A DNA stretch of 9,596 nt, from NCBI GenBank assembly GCA_007571275.1, contig RKRS01000272.1:1-9596 (forward strand). Direction: 5' to 3'. Position numbers and translations under genes: made by a program. Below, one piece after another: positions 1-6,364 of this stretch. The notes below the pieces were generated by a model. The model was given only the letters and a program-made list of their open reading frames with translations, searched no databases and was not told where the DNA came from. Each line of letters opens with the position of its first letter. Position 1 is the stretch's first letter. This DNA is from Dehalococcoidia bacterium (GTDB taxonomy: Bacteria > Chloroflexota > Dehalococcoidia > Bin125).

Positions 1-246
1 GCGCATCTCAAGCAGGAAGCGATGGTGAATGCCGACAACAGCACGACGCTTCCCCGACCCTTCGTCGGGCCACACCTGACGGTAGCGCTCCTCTATCTCG
101 AATCGGTCGTCGACACCTGTCAGATCGCCGAGATCGGTCCAGCCGAGACCAGTAAAGCCGCCGGATACGCACAGCTCGGTGCTCTCACCGTTGTCGGCGC
201 GGACCATCCAGATCTTGGATGGCCCGCCCTCTGAGCCATTGCCCAT
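1..246 (-). CDS. Partial protein with Mrr-like restriction-system N-terminal domain (5' end only)
   Basis: This is the first 82 codons of a minus-strand gene that leaves the window at position 1. The ATG at 246-244 is preceded by a strong ribosome binding site (AAGGAG, positions 261-256) immediately after the TAG of the upstream enzyme gene, so the start is well supported and translation may be coupled. The protein begins MGNGSEGGPSKIWMVRAD, followed by a GLGW..LGDLTG stretch (about residues 33-44) and a YRQVWPDEG segment (about 56-64). In my recollection, a W.VRA opening followed by GW..L.DL and Y...P is typical of the N-terminal domain of proteins annotated as Mrr-like restriction system or restriction endonuclease proteins. 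The nuclease domain would lie beyond the edge and cannot be seen. The family call is moderate; the existence of the gene is near certain. A solitary, non-restriction protein sharing this fold remains possible. Confidence 0.6.
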   Translation of the reverse strand, partial: MGNGSEGGPSKIWMVRADNGESTELCVSGGFTGLGWTDLGDLTGVDDRFEIEERYRQVWPDEGSGKRRAVVGIHHRFLLEMR

Positions 247-253
247 CAAGCGT

Positions 254-261
254 CGCTCCTT
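254..261 (-). promoter_or_regulatory. Shine-Dalgarno site that fixes the start of the restriction-like gene
   Basis: On the minus strand the bases AAGGAGCG lie directly after the TAG stop (264-262) of the thiamine-diphosphate enzyme and 9 bases before the ATG at 246. The match to the anti-Shine-Dalgarno sequence is strong. The 15-base gap between the genes leaves no room for a separate promoter, which supports co-transcription. Confidence 0.7.
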
Positions 262-1908
262 CTAGCGATGGATCGAGTAGTCGATCTCCTTTGAGGTGAT
301 CACCTCGATCATGGCCGGCTGGCCGTTTTCGGTGGCGGCGATGCCGCGCTTGAAGGCGGCGTTCAGGTCGGCAGGATCTTCGACCCGCTCGCCGTAGCCG
401 CCGAAGGCCTTGGCCATGTCGGCGTAGTGACCGGAGATATCGGTGGCGCGGTACTTCTCCGTCGCGGTCTGCATGATTGGCAGTTCAATCGCCATCGAGA
501 AGTTGTTCAGCAGCACGCTGAGGATCGGAATATTCTCGCGCACGGCGGTCTCGAAGTCCATGCCGGTCATACCGATGGCGGCGTCGCCCCAGACGTTGAG
601 ACAGGTCTTCTCGGGGCAGGCGACCTTGGCGCCCATGGCGTAGCCGAGACCGGTGCCGAGCTGCGTGGTCTTACCCCAACCGATGTAGCTGAGCGGCGTC
701 GTCGAGTTCCAGAATGGCGACATCTGATCACGCGGCGAACCGGCGTCGTGGGTGGCCACGACGTTGTCCATCCCGACCGTCTGGTCCAGCGTCGCGTGCA
801 GATCGCGGAGAGCGCGGTACGGGTTAATCGGCGCATCGTCCGAGTCGCTCTTGTGTGACCAGTCCTGTCGCCACGAACCGTTGATCTGAGCGATCTCGGC
901 TGCGATGGCGTCGGCGCGACCACGCGAGCCTGAGACGAGTTCACGCACCTCGCCAATGATCGCATCAAGCACCAACGCCGCGTCGCCGACAATGCCCTCA
1001 GAGATTTCGACCTCGTTGTTGAAGTCCTCGGGGTCGAGCGTTGAGTGGATGTAGTACGGGCCCTTCGGCATCTGCAGACCGAAGCCCGTCTTGGCGAAGG
1101 AGCAGCCGATGCCAAAGATCACGTCAGCATTCTGAATGAACTCGTGCACGGCGCGCGGGAAGGCGCGACCGCCCGAGCCGAGCGAGAGCGGATGCGTCTC
1201 GGGGAAGGCGCTCTTGCCCTGCAGTGAGGTAGTCACTGGCGCTTCAAGCAGCTCGGCCAGCTCCCTCAGTTGATCCCACGCCTTGGCGTAATGGACTCCC
1301 TGACCGGCATAGATCACGGGCCGTTCCGCATTGACCAGCGTCTGGGCGGCCTTGCGGGCGTCGGCCGGATCGGGCCCGGAGCGGTGCGATGGCGTCGGGC
1401 GGTAGTTGATCGGCTCGTCAATCTCCGCGCCCCAGAGATCGCCGGGAATCTCCAGCACGACCGGGCGCTGACGCCCGTTCTTGGCGTGCGTGAAGGCGCG
1501 GCGCACCGCATTGGAGAGGTCTTTGGCGTCGGTCAGCTGCTCGGTCCACTTGCTCACGTGCTGGAAGTTAACCAGCCCGCTGAAGTTGGGCGCGACGTTC
1601 GTCTGCGCTCGCGCATAGCCGCCGGGGATCGCGACCAGCGGGGCCGACTCGCTCCAGGCCTGAGCCAGGCCGCCGAAGGAGTTCTCCGCGCCTGGCCCGT
1701 TCTGGGTCAGGTACACGCCCACCTGGTCGCCCGAGTTCATTCGCGCGAACGCGTCTGCCATGTGGATCGCGGTGCGCTCCTGACGCACGACGATGGTGCG
1801 GATATCGGCCTGCGCGGCCGCCTCAAAGATGGGGTTCACCGGATATCCGACGACGAACTCCACGCCTTCGCGCTTCAGCATCTCGGCAATGGCGTTGGCG
1901 GTTCTCAT
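262..1908 (-). CDS. Thiamine-diphosphate-dependent enzyme, acetolactate synthase-like, substrate unknown
   Basis: The protein has 548 residues, the usual length for the acetolactate synthase/pyruvate oxidase/benzoylformate decarboxylase superfamily. The domain order fits: an N-terminal pyrimidine-binding domain with the cofactor-activating glutamate in VRQERTAIHMADAFAR (E44) and a QNGPG turn (69-73); a central domain (about 185-325); and a C-terminal pyrophosphate-binding domain with GWGKTTQLGTGLGYAMGAK (410-428) and the metal/diphosphate motif at 441-469 (GDA...LLNN). The motif reads GDA where most relatives have GDG. The ATG is preceded by AGGAGAG 5 bases upstream. It follows the amidase after 88 bases and runs into the next gene after 15. 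Enzymes of this superfamily act on 2-oxoacids or related acyloins in the cytoplasm. The distance from true acetolactate synthases and the absence of a regulatory ilvN gene argue against a branched-chain amino-acid role. A decarboxylase or carboligase of some degradative route, linked to the amidase, is inference. Confidence 0.85.
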   Translation of the reverse strand: MRTANAIAEMLKREGVEFVVGYPVNPIFEAAAQADIRTIVVRQERTAIHMADAFARMNSGDQVGVYLTQNGPGAENSFGGLAQAWSESAPLVAIPGGYARAQTNVAPNFSGLVNFQHVSKWTEQLTDAKDLSNAVRRAFTHAKNGRQRPVVLEIPGDLWGAEIDEPINYRPTPSHRSGPDPADARKAAQTLVNAERPVIYAGQGVHYAKAWDQLRELAELLEAPVTTSLQGKSAFPETHPLSLGSGGRAFPRAVHEFIQNADVIFGIGCSFAKTGFGLQMPKGPYYIHSTLDPEDFNNEVEISEGIVGDAALVLDAIIGEVRELVSGSRGRADAIAAEIAQINGSWRQDWSHKSDSDDAPINPYRALRDLHATLDQTVGMDNVVATHDAGSPRDQMSPFWNSTTPLSYIGWGKTTQLGTGLGYAMGAKVACPEKTCLNVWGDAAIGMTGMDFETAVRENIPILSVLLNNFSMAIELPIMQTATEKYRATDISGHYADMAKAFGGYGERVEDPADLNAAFKRGIAATENGQPAMIEVITSKEIDYSIHR

Positions 1909-1932
1909 CTGATCTCTCCTGACTTGCTGGTA

Positions 1933-1984
1933 TCGGCCGCCACAAGAAGGAACTGGCGGGACACGCCCGCGTAGGCGCGGCCGA
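1933..1984 (-). repeat. Nested inverted repeat in the amidase/ThDP-enzyme spacer
   Basis: An outer 8-base perfect inverted repeat (TCGGCCGC at 1933-1940 and GCGGCCGA at 1977-1984) encloses an inner 5-bp hairpin (GCGGG at 1956-1960, CCCGC at 1966-1970, 5-base loop). On the minus-strand transcript this structure lies between the amidase stop (1997) and the ribosome binding site of the next gene (1914-1920). The T-rich run that follows the inner hairpin on the minus strand is interrupted (TTCCTTCTT), so a full rho-independent terminator is not convincing. An attenuating or mRNA-processing structure is possible. No known riboswitch consensus was recognised. Confidence 0.45.
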
Positions 1985-1996
1985 AACGAATCCTGA

Positions 1997-3439
1997 TTAA
2001 TCGGAGTGTACGTGAGGCTTTCGATCAGCCCAGGGTTGCGCCGCCTCGAGCTGGGCGCCCAGCCGAATCAGCGTCGCCTCATCCGCGTAGGGCGCGACGA
2101 ACTGCGTCCCGATCGGCAGTCCCGCCTCGCTCCAATAGAGAGGCACCGACGCCGCCGGATTACCTGACGCATTGAAGACTGAGGTAAATCCCACAGTGCG
2201 CTGGACGTCCTGACCCTGCGCGTACATGTCGTCCCGATCCAGCGACAAGCGTCCGAGCTCCAGCGGCGGCGTGGCCATCGTTGGCGTCAACATCACGTCG
2301 TAGCCTCCGTTGTCGGAACCGACAAACCATCGAGCCACGATCCGTCCGGTCGCATGGACTGCGCGGGTCGCGGCGATGTATGCCACCGAGGTTGGTAGCT
2401 CACCCGAGATCATCCGCCAGGTCAGCGGTTCCACGTCCTCGGGGTTCAGCTCTCGGCCCAACTCCTGGGCGCGCAGCTCAACCGCCAGTCGAGTAGAGGG
2501 ACGGATGACGTCAAACAGCGGAGATCGCACCTCCTCAGGGATCACGAGCGACGCATCCTCGACCTCGTGCCCCAGAGATCGGCACAGCTCTGCCGCGTGT
2601 TCCACGGCGCGGATGCAATCTGGATCGATCTCGCAGTCGTTAAACGGCTGGATCACGACACCGATTCGCAGCTTGCCCGGATCGCGGCCCACTTCCTCAG
2701 CCCAGGAACGCTCCGGCGGCGGCGCAAAGTACGGCGCGCCGACATCGGGGCCAGCGGTCGCATCGAGCAGGACGGCGGAGTCTCGTACTGATCGCGACAC
2801 GGCGTGGATCGTCGACATCCCCGCCCAGCCTTCGCCAACGTCGGGCCCTGATGGCGTCCGCGCGCGCGTCGGCTTGAGTCCGAATAACCCACAACATGAA
2901 GCGGGGATGCGGATCGAGCCGCCACCGTCGGAGGCGTTGCCGACCGGAATCACTCCCGCCGCCACGGCGGCGGCCGCGCCGCCCGACGACCCGCCTGCCG
3001 TGTGTTCAGTGTTCCACGGATTGCGGGTCTTGCCATGCAGCTGGGACTCGGTGGTTGAGGTAATTCCCAGCTCAGGCGATGTTGAGCGGCCGAAGATCGA
3101 CAGCCCGGCGGCCTTGTAGCGCACGACCATCTCGTGATCGTGGTCAGGCACGTAGTCGGCGAAGATCTTCGAGCCGTTTGAGATCATCTGTCCCGCGTAG
3201 TAGGTGTACAGATCCTTGAGCAGGAACGGCACGCCATGCATCGGGCCGTCCGGCAATCCCCTAAGCGCGTTTTCCCGCGCGTGGTCATACCACGGATAGA
3301 CAATCGCGTTGAGCGTCGGATTTACCCGTTCCGCGCGTTCAATCGCCTCGTCCAATAGCTCAATCGCCGATACCTCACGGTCGGCGACCATCCGCGCCAG
3401 TTCAACGCCGTCCAGATCTGAGTAGCCCTGTATCGTCAC
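1997..3439 (-). CDS. Amidase-signature family hydrolase
   Basis: The protein has 480 residues and carries the complete Ser-cisSer-Lys triad of the amidase signature family: the lysine in GVPFLLKDL (K75), the cis-serine in TAGGSSGG (S151) and the nucleophile in ASDGGGSIRIPA (S175). The 24-residue spacing between the two serines equals that in mammalian FAAH (217 and 241). GLFGLKPTR follows at 184-192, also typical. The GNASDGGGSIRIPASC region reminds me of 6-aminohexanoate-cyclic-dimer hydrolases (NylA type) rather than GatA, and no gatB or gatC is nearby. A free-standing cytoplasmic amidase or ester hydrolase of unknown substrate is therefore likelier than a tRNA amidotransferase subunit. The start is GTG at 3439, supported by GAGAGGAA 8 bases upstream. 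It heads the minus-strand cluster with the thiamine-diphosphate enzyme. The substrate cannot be read from the sequence. Confidence 0.9.
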   Translation of the reverse strand: MTIQGYSDLDGVELARMVADREVSAIELLDEAIERAERVNPTLNAIVYPWYDHARENALRGLPDGPMHGVPFLLKDLYTYYAGQMISNGSKIFADYVPDHDHEMVVRYKAAGLSIFGRSTSPELGITSTTESQLHGKTRNPWNTEHTAGGSSGGAAAAVAAGVIPVGNASDGGGSIRIPASCCGLFGLKPTRARTPSGPDVGEGWAGMSTIHAVSRSVRDSAVLLDATAGPDVGAPYFAPPPERSWAEEVGRDPGKLRIGVVIQPFNDCEIDPDCIRAVEHAAELCRSLGHEVEDASLVIPEEVRSPLFDVIRPSTRLAVELRAQELGRELNPEDVEPLTWRMISGELPTSVAYIAATRAVHATGRIVARWFVGSDNGGYDVMLTPTMATPPLELGRLSLDRDDMYAQGQDVQRTVGFTSVFNASGNPAASVPLYWSEAGLPIGTQFVAPYADEATLIRLGAQLEAAQPWADRKPHVHSD

Positions 3440-3445
3440 TCGAAG

Positions 3446-3453
3446 TTCCTCTC
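3446..3453 (-). promoter_or_regulatory. Shine-Dalgarno site supporting the GTG start of the amidase
   Basis: The minus-strand sequence GAGAGGAA ends 6-8 bases before the GTG at 3439. There is no in-frame ATG close by, and the protein reading from this GTG (MTIQGYSDLDGVELARMVAD) has the expected helical N-terminus of an amidase-signature enzyme, so this site decides the start. Confidence 0.6.
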
Positions 3454-3463
3454 AGAGATGCTC

Positions 3464-3480
3464 CGTATACCTCGTACAAT
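3464..3480. promoter_or_regulatory. Overlapping divergent -10 elements of rph (+) and the amidase (-)
   Basis: On the plus strand TACAAT (3475-3480) matches 5 of 6 bases of the -10 consensus and ends 7 bases before the A of the rph ATG at 3488, which would make the rph message leaderless. On the minus strand TATACG (3469-3464) is a weaker -10 (4 of 6). It would start the amidase message near 3457, just ahead of its Shine-Dalgarno site. No good -35 box is visible for either. The whole divergent spacer is only 48 bases. Confidence 0.45.
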
Positions 3481-3487
3481 CCTCTGC

Positions 3488-4186
3488 ATGGTACGCACCG
3501 ATGGTCGCCAACCCAATGAGTTACGTTCACTCAGTTTTGAACTCAATGTCCAGAAACACGCCGCCGGTTCCTGCATCGTCTCTCTGGGAGATACCCGAGT
3601 CCTGTGCGCCGTGACGATCGAGGAACAGGTTCCCCGCTGGATGCGTGGCTCTGGTCGAGGCTGGCTGACTGCCGAATACAACATGCTGCCCGCCGCCACG
3701 AACACTCGATCCAATCGCGAACGCGTCCTCTCCGCCGGCAGAACCAAAGAGATCCAGCGGTTGATCGGACGTAGCCTGCGCGCAGCCATCGATCTCGACG
3801 CGCTGGGCGAGCGCACGTTCAATGTCGACTGTGACGTGCTTGACGCCGACGGCGGGACTCGCACCGCCGCCATCACCGGCGCGTTCGTCGCCCTCAGGCA
3901 GGCCATCGACACGTTGGACTATGACCAGGCGCCGATTCAGGTCGCCGTCGCTGCGGTCAGCATCGGCGTCATCGAGGGACACGTCCTGGTTGACCTCAAC
4001 TATGCGGAGGATTCCACCGCCGACGTCGACTGCAACATCGTTGGTTTGTCGAGCGGTGGACTGGTGGAGATTCAGGGAACAGCCGAGGGACAATCCTTCA
4101 CATCGGCTCAGCTCGGGCAGATAGTTGACGCCGCGCAGCGAGCGCTCGCGCAGGTATTCGAACTCCAGCAAGCTGCGCTCCACTAA
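3488..4186 (+). CDS. rph: Ribonuclease PH
   Basis: RNase PH is a phosphate-dependent 3'-5' exoribonuclease that trims tRNA 3' ends and degrades structured RNA as a hexameric ring. The 232-residue product matches the family's usual 235-250 and shows its hallmarks in order: RTDGR (3-7), GDTRVLC (34-40), GWLTAEYNMLPAAT (58-71), GRTKEIQRLIGRSLRAAIDL (84-103), DCDVLDADGGTRTAAITGA (114-132, with the phosphate-binding GTRT), and DLNYAEDSTADVDCN (169-183) with the metal-binding acidic residues. The start chosen is ATG 3488, because family members begin a few residues before DGR and a TACAAT -10 box sits 7 bases upstream. An in-frame ATG at 3458 would add ten unconserved residues and overlap the promoter. 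The usual partner rdgB/ham1 does not follow; the gene instead converges on a HIT-family gene 4 bases away. Confidence 0.95.
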   Translation: MVRTDGRQPNELRSLSFELNVQKHAAGSCIVSLGDTRVLCAVTIEEQVPRWMRGSGRGWLTAEYNMLPAATNTRSNRERVLSAGRTKEIQRLIGRSLRAAIDLDALGERTFNVDCDVLDADGGTRTAAITGAFVALRQAIDTLDYDQAPIQVAVAAVSIGVIEGHVLVDLNYAEDSTADVDCNIVGLSSGGLVEIQGTAEGQSFTSAQLGQIVDAAQRALAQVFELQQAALH

Positions 4187-4190
4187 CGCG

Positions 4191-5057
4191 CTAGAAGTAA
4201 TCCGCGTACAGCCCCAGGTGACTACCACCGATCAACAACACGTGCGCGGGGCCGAATTCCTCGTCCGCCTGCTGACCAGGGAAGTTGCTCATCACTCGGA
4301 ATCCACCCGGCGATTGCTCAGCTCCATACTCCACAACGTCGGCGCCCAACTGGCCCACATCCTGCCACATCGCCCACTGCGACTTGGAATCGCGCGGTAC
4401 CGCGAGAAGCGCCAGTTTCGGGAGCGATCGATGCGGTGAAGAGAAGCCAACCGAGACGGTCACCTGCCACAGATTTGCGCGGCCTGCTTCCAGCGTTGGC
4501 AGCGCGTCGTAGAAGATCGTTGACTCTGTCTCATGCACGATCGTCGCGCCGTCCCGCGTCACCGCCTCCAGCCAGGGCTGGCCCGTCGGCGCCCAGCGCG
4601 AGCGATCCAGCTCTCTGGCGGCGTGCACCTGCAAATGCGCGTGGGGCTGCGATTGCTCGCCCATCGAGCCGAAGTTGCAGAACACGCGAAATCCCGCCGG
4701 CGCTCGATCGGCGTTTCGATCCTGCATCCACTGAATCGTCTGTTCGCCGTGATCGCGCGCCGTCGCGCCTACCTCGCCCAAATCCGACCACAATTCGCTC
4801 TGCTGCGCGTAGAACGGGATCGCCGAGTCTGAATGCGCGAGCGGAATCACCAGCGAGGTCAGATCGAAGAACAGAAACTGATTCTCGAAGACAAAGACTT
4901 CGGGGCGTTCATCCGACCAAGGCGCCGACGGATCACCGCGACGTGAATCCGTGAAACGACGTTCGCCGTCGCGGAAAAACAGCGCCGATTCGCTCCCGTC
5001 CGCGATCCCGCAAAATACGCAAAAGCGCGACTGGCGCTGGCCGGGCTTGTTCGGCAT
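4191..5057 (-). CDS. HIT/GalT-superfamily protein with an HxHxQ active-site motif and a degenerate second half
   Basis: The 288-residue protein starts with a CxxC pair (C13, C16), has a histidine in PLAHSDSAIP (H75), and carries GFRVFCNFGSMGEQ followed by QPHAHLQVHA (139-145). In galactose-1-phosphate uridylyltransferase the equivalents are a zinc site of two cysteines and two histidines, and HPHGQ, whose second histidine is the nucleophile. H141 is therefore the predicted nucleophile, with Q143 in place of the third histidine of ordinary HIT hydrolases. The C-terminal half repeats the layout: GGFRVMSNF (251-259) then PAHVLLIGG (270-278), with one histidine retained. This fits the two-repeat GalT/Ap4A-phosphorylase architecture. 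It probably transfers or hydrolyses nucleotidyl groups; the substrate is unknown. No galactose genes are near. The start lacks a clear Shine-Dalgarno site. It converges on rph and is divergent from the DUF1015 gene. Confidence 0.8.
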   Translation of the reverse strand: MPNKPGQRQSRFCVFCGIADGSESALFFRDGERRFTDSRRGDPSAPWSDERPEVFVFENQFLFFDLTSLVIPLAHSDSAIPFYAQQSELWSDLGEVGATARDHGEQTIQWMQDRNADRAPAGFRVFCNFGSMGEQSQPHAHLQVHAARELDRSRWAPTGQPWLEAVTRDGATIVHETESTIFYDALPTLEAGRANLWQVTVSVGFSSPHRSLPKLALLAVPRDSKSQWAMWQDVGQLGADVVEYGAEQSPGGFRVMSNFPGQQADEEFGPAHVLLIGGSHLGLYADYF

Positions 5058-5081
5058 GTCTGTCAGCGTCGCACCAAACTA

Positions 5082-5109
5082 TCGACCGCGCAAATGCGTG
5101 AGATACGAT
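5082..5109 (+). promoter_or_regulatory. Candidate promoter of the DUF1015 gene
   Basis: TCGACC (5082-5087, 4 of 6 match to the -35 consensus), a 16-base spacer and TACGAT (5104-5109, 4 of 6 match to the -10 consensus) would start transcription near 5116, giving a leader of about 34 bases. A purine-rich AGAGCGAGAA (5132-5141) lies before the ATG at 5150. The 92-base spacer must also drive the divergent HIT-family gene, for which I see no convincing promoter. Confidence 0.3.
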
Positions 5110-5149
5110 CAGCTCCGAAGCGGCAGCAGCCAGAGCGAGAACAAACAAC

Positions 5150-6358
5150 ATGGTCAACGTTCAGCCCTTCCGAGGCCTCCGATATGACGCCGATGTAGTC
5201 GGCGACTGGGGCGCTGTCCTCGGCCCGCCCTATGACATCGTCGACGCTGCCCAGACCGCTCGACTCAAGGCGTCCAACCCCCACCAGATCGCTCACATCG
5301 AGACTGCTTCTGGTGATGACATCAACGTGGCCGCCGACCTGCTGAGAGACTGGCGGGCATCTGGAGCGCTGGTTCAGGACGAGACGCCGTCTTACTACCT
5401 GCATGAACATGCCTTCGGCGATGGTCAGGTTCGCCGCGCGATCTTCGGCGCCGTCGAGCTGACTCAGTGGGGCGACGGCGTCATGGCGCACGAGCGCACG
5501 ATGCCCGGACCAAAGGCCACTCGCACTGCGCTGCGCTCGGCGGTTGGGGCTGACATCTCTCCGCTGATGGCCTTCGTTCCCGATGCCGACGGCCAGCTCG
5601 CCCGACTGATCGGTGCGGCGACCAGTCAACCGTTCCTGAATGAAGGAACCGATCCAACAGGCGACAGGCACACGCTCCGTCGGATCGATGACCCGACGGC
5701 GGTCAGCCAAATCACCGACGCTTTCGCCAATGACCGCATCTACATGGCGGACGGACATCACCGCTACGAATCAGCCCTTGCCTCGATCGACGACCGACCA
5801 GGTTCTCGTAGCGTGCTCATGGGTATCGCCTGCGCGAACGATCCGGCTCTCGTGGTTGGCGCGACCCACCGAGTCGTGCACACCGATCCACCGGCGAGTC
5901 TGTTGGCTCAGCTGGGCAGGAGCTTCAGCATCAGCGAGGCGACTGCCGCCGAACTGGTCGACAGTTTGCCTGATGGGAGTTCGTCGCTGGGACTGGTGAC
6001 CGCCGCTGGCGCCTGGTTGCTGCAACCGACCGACGCCACTCAGGCAGCCATGCCTGACGACGTTCCAGATGCCTGGCGCAGCTTGGCTCCTGCCCTCTTA
6101 CAACACGTGGTGCTTGAACCGCTCCTCGGTGTCGACGCTGACGCGCTGGCTGGCGGTCAGGCCGTCACCTACACGCATCATCTCAGTGAACTGATCGATG
6201 CAATTGAGAGTGGCGCTGCCCGCGCCGCGTTCATCCTGCCTGCGCCAACGCTCCAGGACGTGATCGACACGGCTGACGCTGGCAGTTTCATGCCCCAGAA
6301 GAGCACGTACTTCGTGCCCAAACTGCCGACTGGCCTGCTCCTGCATCCACTGGACTAG
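5150..6358 (+). CDS. DUF1015 (COG4198) family protein of unknown function, associated with serine genes
   Basis: The 402-residue product has the full set of conserved DUF1015 blocks: VQPFRGLRYD at the N-terminus, GPPYDIVD (25-32), HERTMPGPKATR (114-125), YMADGHHRYESAL (198-210) and the C-terminal MPQKSTYFVPKLPTGLLL (381-398). Length matches the family (about 400-430). The DGHHRYE block, rich in histidine and acidic residues, looks like an active or metal site. No signal peptide or membrane segment is visible, so it is probably cytoplasmic. No reaction is established for the family as far as I know; it recurs beside serA and serC-like genes in many bacteria, and here it converges on serA with 6 bases between stop codons. 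A role in serine metabolism is inference from that context. The ATG has only a weak purine-rich site upstream but fits the conserved N-terminus exactly. Confidence 0.9.
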   Translation: MVNVQPFRGLRYDADVVGDWGAVLGPPYDIVDAAQTARLKASNPHQIAHIETASGDDINVAADLLRDWRASGALVQDETPSYYLHEHAFGDGQVRRAIFGAVELTQWGDGVMAHERTMPGPKATRTALRSAVGADISPLMAFVPDADGQLARLIGAATSQPFLNEGTDPTGDRHTLRRIDDPTAVSQITDAFANDRIYMADGHHRYESALASIDDRPGSRSVLMGIACANDPALVVGATHRVVHTDPPASLLAQLGRSFSISEATAAELVDSLPDGSSSLGLVTAAGAWLLQPTDATQAAMPDDVPDAWRSLAPALLQHVVLEPLLGVDADALAGGQAVTYTHHLSELIDAIESGAARAAFILPAPTLQDVIDTADAGSFMPQKSTYFVPKLPTGLLLHPLD

Positions 6359-6364
6359 TTCGTC

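Noticed and set aside
1270..1974. 234-codon plus-strand open frame opposite the ThDP enzyme
   Set aside because: It is antisense to a well-supported gene and low in complexity (rich in R, G and V), as expected of GC-rich shadow frames.
1909..1996. Thiamine (TPP) riboswitch ahead of a ThDP enzyme gene
   Set aside because: The spacer lacks the CTGAGA and other conserved blocks of the TPP aptamer, and the enzyme uses rather than makes thiamine diphosphate.
2310..3119. 269-codon plus-strand open frame opposite the amidase
   Set aside because: It covers the amidase active-site region on the other strand; its Ser/Pro/Arg-rich product is typical of a shadow.
3458..3487. Upstream ATG at 3458 as the rph start
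   Set aside because: The ten extra residues (MLRIPRTILC) are not a feature of RNase PH, and the stretch contains the likely -10 elements of both divergent genes.
4138..4149. 12-base palindrome GCGAGCGCTCGC near the rph 3' end, considered as a terminator or binding site
   Set aside because: It lies inside rph codons for an Ala/Arg/Leu-rich helix in GC-rich DNA, has no T run and no repeat elsewhere; chance is enough.
3527..4228. 233-codon minus-strand open frame across rph
   Set aside because: It is a shadow of RNase PH, whose motifs on the plus strand are unmistakable; the minus-strand product shows no recognisable domain.
5063..5761. 232-codon minus-strand open frame opposite DUF1015
   Set aside because: It overlaps conserved DUF1015 coding sequence and the divergent spacer; no family features.
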